Positions 6,446-8,852 of a stretch of DNA of 8,852 nucleotides are shown here, piece after piece. Source of the stretch: Deltaproteobacteria bacterium (GTDB lineage: Bacteria > Desulfobacterota > Binatia > Bin18); assembly GCA_016200595.1 (NCBI GenBank), contig JACQEL010000223.1:1-8852 (forward strand). The letters are read 5' to 3'. The translations under genes were made by a program, and so were the position numbers. The notes below the pieces were generated by a model. That model searched no databases and was not told where the DNA came from. It saw nothing but the letters and a program-made list of their open reading frames with translations. Positions within the stretch are counted from its first letter, which is position 1. Every line of letters begins with the position of its first letter.

Positions 6446-7012
6446 GTGGAATCAAGCGACTGGGAATTGGTCCGGCGGTGCAAAGAGGGTGACCGGCAGG
6501 CATTTCGTGAATTGGTGGAACGGTATCAGCGTAAGACCGTAGCCATTGCACTCGGTATGCTCCACGACCGCGAAGATGCGTTAGAGGTCTCGCAGGAAGC
6601 GTTCGCCAAGGTTTTCACCAACATCCAACAGTTCAAGGAAGAGGCAAGCTTCTACACCTGGCTCTATCGTATCGTTGTGAACTTGGCGATCGATCGCCAA
6701 CGGCAAAAGAGTCGCCAGCCACTTCTGGACGATGATCAAGGAAACGGGGAAAGCGGCGGGGTCGATGCCACCCCAGCCGCGATGAATTCAGATCCATATG
6801 AACAAGTCAAAGATAAAGAATTGGGAGATCGGATTCGCATGGCGATTGCCGAGTTGACGCCTGCCCACAAAGCCGTCATACTGCTGCGGGAAGTTGAGGG
6901 TCTGTCTTACGAAGAGATCAGTGAAATCTTGCAGTGCTCTCGAGGGACAGTCATGAGCCGCCTGCATTATGCACGGAAGCGGCTGCAATCGCTCCTGCGT
7001 CACGATTTGTAA
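6446..7012 (+). CDS. RNA polymerase ECF sigma factor (RpoE-like)
   Basis: This 188-residue group-4 (ECF) sigma-70 factor directs RNA polymerase to a stress or envelope regulon. Region 2 spans about 19-89, with HDREDALEVSQEAFAKVF (40-57) for core binding and FYTWLYRIVVNLAIDRQR (69-86) for -10 recognition. A 40-residue acidic linker follows, then region 4 (about 130-184) with LREVEGLSYEEISEILQCS (147-165) and RGTVMSRLHYARKRL (166-180) as the helix-turn-helix that reads the -35 element. The start is GTG 6446: an in-frame stop lies at 6428-6430 and no earlier start is available, while the next ATG would cut into region 2. AGGA sits only 3 bases before it, so initiation is probably weak. The anti-sigma gene follows after 108 bases. 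Confidence 0.94.
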   Translation: MESSDWELVRRCKEGDRQAFRELVERYQRKTVAIALGMLHDREDALEVSQEAFAKVFTNIQQFKEEASFYTWLYRIVVNLAIDRQRQKSRQPLLDDDQGNGESGGVDATPAAMNSDPYEQVKDKELGDRIRMAIAELTPAHKAVILLREVEGLSYEEISEILQCSRGTVMSRLHYARKRLQSLLRHDL

Positions 7013-7037
7013 TCTGACACTGCCGGCGCACGCTATG

Positions 7038-7106
7038 CTTCACACGAACTCAACTTTTCCAGTTCCCTCTCACTTTTCTCCCTCATTTTTCACCTACACC
7101 TCTCAA
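7038..7106 (+). promoter_or_regulatory. C-rich, G-poor leader between sigma and anti-sigma genes (rut-like)
   Basis: Within these 69 bases I count 28 C and only 2 G (7046 and 7062), in a pyrimidine-rich run. A C>G untranslated stretch of this length is the classical character of a Rho-utilisation site. No stem-loop terminator is seen here. A role in premature Rho-dependent termination upstream of the anti-sigma gene is inference. Confidence 0.35.
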
Positions 7107-7120
7107 GGGCCGGCTCTCGT

Positions 7121-7663
7121 ATGAATACTTGTCCGCGCTCTGAACGCGTAGTTGCTCTGTTCCATGACGATGAGTTAGATAGTCCCCTCCGGCGCGAGGT
7201 CGCCTCCCACGTCGCTGGCTGTGTGGTTTGTACGCGTACCCTTGCGGCATTTGAGCGCGTACAGGAGCTGGTGGCGCAGGCGGTTAGCGAACAACTTGAG
7301 GAGAGTGACTTCTCGAACTTTTGGGAGGGCGTGGCGAGCAGGATCGACCAACAAGCTCCTCCTTCCTGGCGGTTGTGGCTGCAGTTGTGGCGCGAGCGAT
7401 TGCGGCCAGCTTGGATGCCTGGCACCCCAGTATGGGTGGCGACGACGGCTGCACTCCTGGTCACGACTGTGCTGGTATTCCACCCGCCTGCTAAAGATAG
7501 TCCTCTTCCCTTGCCTGACCCCGCACCTACTGTCTTGGCAGCCAATGATCAAGCCCAGATCGAGTCGCTCTCTTCTACCGCAACCGTCTTTTTATGGAAC
7601 GAACAAGAAGGGAACGCAACGGTGATCTGGGTGGGGGATGATTACGAGGGGGACAGGCCATGA
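7121..7663 (+). CDS. Membrane anti-sigma factor with ZAS/zf-HC2 zinc-binding domain
   Basis: This 180-residue single-pass membrane protein is the expected inhibitor of the upstream ECF sigma factor. The N-terminal cytoplasmic domain holds the zinc-associated anti-sigma motif His30-x3-Cys34-x2-Cys37 (HVAGCVVC) after a typical VALFHDDELDSPLRREVASH helix pair; Cys4 could supply another ligand. A transmembrane helix lies at about 103-121 (VWVATTAALLVTTVLVF). A Pro-rich linker follows, and the periplasmic tail contains ATVFLWNEQEGNATVIWVGD (154-173), a TVIW-type strand pair also seen in my recollection of related anti-sigma proteins. The spacing to the sigma gene is long and the ribosome site (AAGGG, 11 bases away) is weak. 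Its TGA overlaps the ATG of the next gene, coupling it to the secreted protein. Confidence 0.88.
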   Translation: MNTCPRSERVVALFHDDELDSPLRREVASHVAGCVVCTRTLAAFERVQELVAQAVSEQLEESDFSNFWEGVASRIDQQAPPSWRLWLQLWRERLRPAWMPGTPVWVATTAALLVTTVLVFHPPAKDSPLPLPDPAPTVLAANDQAQIESLSSTATVFLWNEQEGNATVIWVGDDYEGDRP

Positions 7664-8115
7664 AAAGGTCTCGCCTCGTCCCGTTTTGCTTCGCGAGCGT
7701 GTTGCTGGGCACGTTTCAGGCTATAGCCGGCGAGATGGTCGAACTGCGCATTGAGACCGTCTTAGCGACGGATTCCTCTAAGGAATTCGATGACCGGTTA
7801 CGGGATATTAGACCGCAGTTAAACGAATTCCGCTTCTCGTCGTATCGCCTGGTCCAGGAAGAGCGTCGGCGGGTGAATTGGGGGAAGCAGGCAGATTTCT
7901 CTTTGCCCGGTGGACGGTTTCTCCAGGTGGTGCCTACGGAATACACCACTGATGCGCGTATAGCACTAAAAGTGATGTTGATGGAAGGGACTACTCCGAC
8001 CCCTTTAGTGGATACGCGCCTTTCTATTCGGAATCATGGCATGGTGTTCGTTGCTGGTCGTCGGCACCAAGGCGGCACGCTGATTATTCGCATTGGTGCA
8101 GTGACTGACGAGTAA
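7660..8115 (+). CDS. Secreted protein of unknown function coupled to the anti-sigma factor
   Basis: I do not recognise a named family for this 151-residue protein. Residues 1-23 form a clear Sec signal peptide (MKRSR, then a hydrophobic core, ending AIA before GE), with no lipobox Cys, so the product is probably a soluble periplasmic protein of about 128 residues. The mature part has no Cys or membrane helix and alternates beta-strands: FRFSSYRLVQEERRRV (57-72), FSLPGGRFLQVVP (79-91), RIALKVMLMEG (98-108) and, at the end, RLSIRNHGMVFVAG...GTLIIRIGA. The last part recalls the N-G-x-x-V-x-x-G...G-x-L-I-I-x-I pattern of small secretin-like or beta-sandwich domains, but this is a loose resemblance. 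Its ATG overlaps the anti-sigma TGA (ATGA, 7660-7663), so both are made together. That suggests a role in sensing or modulating the anti-sigma factor in the periplasm, which is inference. Confidence 0.78.
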   Translation: MKRSRLVPFCFASVLLGTFQAIAGEMVELRIETVLATDSSKEFDDRLRDIRPQLNEFRFSSYRLVQEERRRVNWGKQADFSLPGGRFLQVVPTEYTTDARIALKVMLMEGTTPTPLVDTRLSIRNHGMVFVAGRRHQGGTLIIRIGAVTDE

Positions 8116-8118
8116 ACT

Positions 8119-8168
8119 CCCAGGCAGAGCTGGGCGCACGCTAGTGCGCCCCAGTGCGGTTATTTTTT
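8119..8168 (+). terminator. Hairpin region between converging genes, probable terminator
   Basis: A strong stem GGGCGCAC (8132-8139) / GTGCGCCC (8144-8151) with a GCTA loop follows the secreted-protein stop. A run of six T (8163-8168) comes 11 bases after the stem, which is farther than in a standard intrinsic terminator. A second possible stem, CCCAG (8119-8123) / CTGGG (8130-8134), uses the same GGG and would compete with it. Because the sat gene ends at 8160, the hairpin may also stop transcription on the other strand, although no U-tract follows there. Confidence 0.45.
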
Positions 8169-8852
8169 CATCGCCCCGATGAGCACCTCGGCCACCTCGG
8201 GCCGGGAGAATTCCGGTGGAGGCAACTCGCCCTTGCTGAGCATCTCGCGCACTTTGGTGCCGGAGAGGTTCACCTGGGTTTCCGGCCCGCCCGGCGCGGT
8301 CTTGGCGGTCGCCATCTGACCGGTCACTTGCGAAAAGAACGCGTTCTCGAACATGAGCGGTTGGATGCCGAGCTCCCCAGGGGCAAATTCGGCAAAGATT
8401 TTCTGCGCATCATAGGTCCCGTAGTAGTTGCCTACGCCCGCATGATCGCGGCCGACAATAAAATGGGTGCAGCCGTAGTTCTTGCGGGCGATCGCGTGAA
8501 AAATGGCTTCGCGCGGGCCACCGTAGCGCATGGCTGCCGGGTACACGGAGAGGAGGACGCGGTCCTTGGGATAATACTTCTCCATTAAGATCTCGTAGCA
8601 GCGCATACGGACATCGGCCGGAATATCATCACTCTTAGTTTTGCCAACCAGCGGATGCAGCATCAGACCATCGACGGTTTCTAGAGCACACTTGGTGATA
8701 TATTCATGGGCCCGGTGGATCGGGTTGCGGGTCTGAAAGCCCACCACGGTCCGCCACCCGCGTTCGCGAAAGAGCGCGCGGGTTTGCGCGGGGTCGCGAT
8801 GGTACGCGGGAAACGCGACCGTATCCGGTCGGTTCAGTACGTGGATTTCTCC
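8160..8852 (-). CDS. sat: Sulfate adenylyltransferase (ATP sulfurylase), C-terminal part, 5' end outside window
   Basis: The minus-strand frame is open from the right edge of the window to TAA at 8162-8160 and gives 230 residues, about 60% of a usual 380-400-residue enzyme. The true start lies beyond the window; GTG codons at 8747 and 8744 lie inside the conserved WRTVVGFQTRN stretch and are not starts. Sat makes adenosine 5'-phosphosulfate from ATP and sulfate, or ATP in the reverse direction. The active-site motifs are intact: QTRNPIHRAH (8735-8706) and GRDHAG (8453-8436), followed by LSGTKVREMLSKGELPPPEF and the terminal SRPEV helix. The protein ends without an APS-kinase domain, as in the short bacterial/archaeal form used in both dissimilatory and assimilatory sulfur metabolism. 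No aprAB, dsr or cys gene is in view, so the direction of use cannot be decided. Confidence 0.95.
   Translation of the reverse strand, partial: GEIHVLNRPDTVAFPAYHRDPAQTRALFRERGWRTVVGFQTRNPIHRAHEYITKCALETVDGLMLHPLVGKTKSDDIPADVRMRCYEILMEKYYPKDRVLLSVYPAAMRYGGPREAIFHAIARKNYGCTHFIVGRDHAGVGNYYGTYDAQKIFAEFAPGELGIQPLMFENAFFSQVTGQMATAKTAPGGPETQVNLSGTKVREMLSKGELPPPEFSRPEVAEVLIGAMKK

Noticed and set aside
7090..7552. Minus-strand open frames opposite the anti-sigma gene
   Set aside because: The + strand frame has an intact zinc motif, a transmembrane helix and coupling to the next gene. The antisense frames have none of these.
8154..8588. 144-codon + strand open frame opposite sat
   Set aside because: Sat on the minus strand has intact catalytic motifs. 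The antisense frame is an artefact of GC-rich codon use.

Overview
The window looks like chromosomal DNA of a Gram-negative, non-enteric bacterium. Outer-membrane-type lipoproteins carry an OmpA peptidoglycan-binding domain, there is an ECF sigma / zinc anti-sigma pair, and a GldA/GldF/GldG-like ABC cluster ends in a DUF4340 protein. That last combination is what I would expect in Desulfobacterota, Myxococcota or related environmental lineages (Methylomirabilota, Tectomicrobia). This placement is inference from gene content only. No phage, IS element, CRISPR array, tRNA or rRNA was seen.

Layout: (1) 1-173, + strand: the 3' end of a signal peptidase II gene (lspA), with an unexpected Gly where the second catalytic Asp should be. 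(2) 182-1411, + strand: a sigma-70-like promoter, two tandem paralogous glycine-zipper lipoprotein genes (the second with an added OmpA domain) and a strong intrinsic terminator. (3) 1482-6118, - strand: a four-gene operon, read right to left as ABC ATPase, ABC-2 permease, GldG-like auxiliary protein and a triple-repeat DUF4340 protein. It has a candidate promoter at 6197-6226. A 14-bp x3 tandem repeat sits directly in front of the last gene. (4) 6446-8115, + strand: ECF sigma factor, ZAS-type anti-sigma factor and a small secreted protein of unknown function, ending in a hairpin region. (5) 8160-8852, - strand: the C-terminal part of ATP sulfurylase (sat), running off the right edge.

How the genes may work together: LspA matures lipoproteins such as the two encoded just downstream, which would tie the outer membrane to peptidoglycan. 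The ABC cluster resembles the Flavobacterium GldAFG transporter, but nothing else of gliding or type IX secretion is visible, so its substrate is unknown. The sigma/anti-sigma/secreted-protein trio forms a candidate envelope-sensing module: the secreted protein gene overlaps the anti-sigma stop codon, so the two are probably made together. The best candidates for something undescribed are the ABC/GldG/DUF4340 operon, the secreted protein with its anti-sigma partner, and the altered LspA active site.
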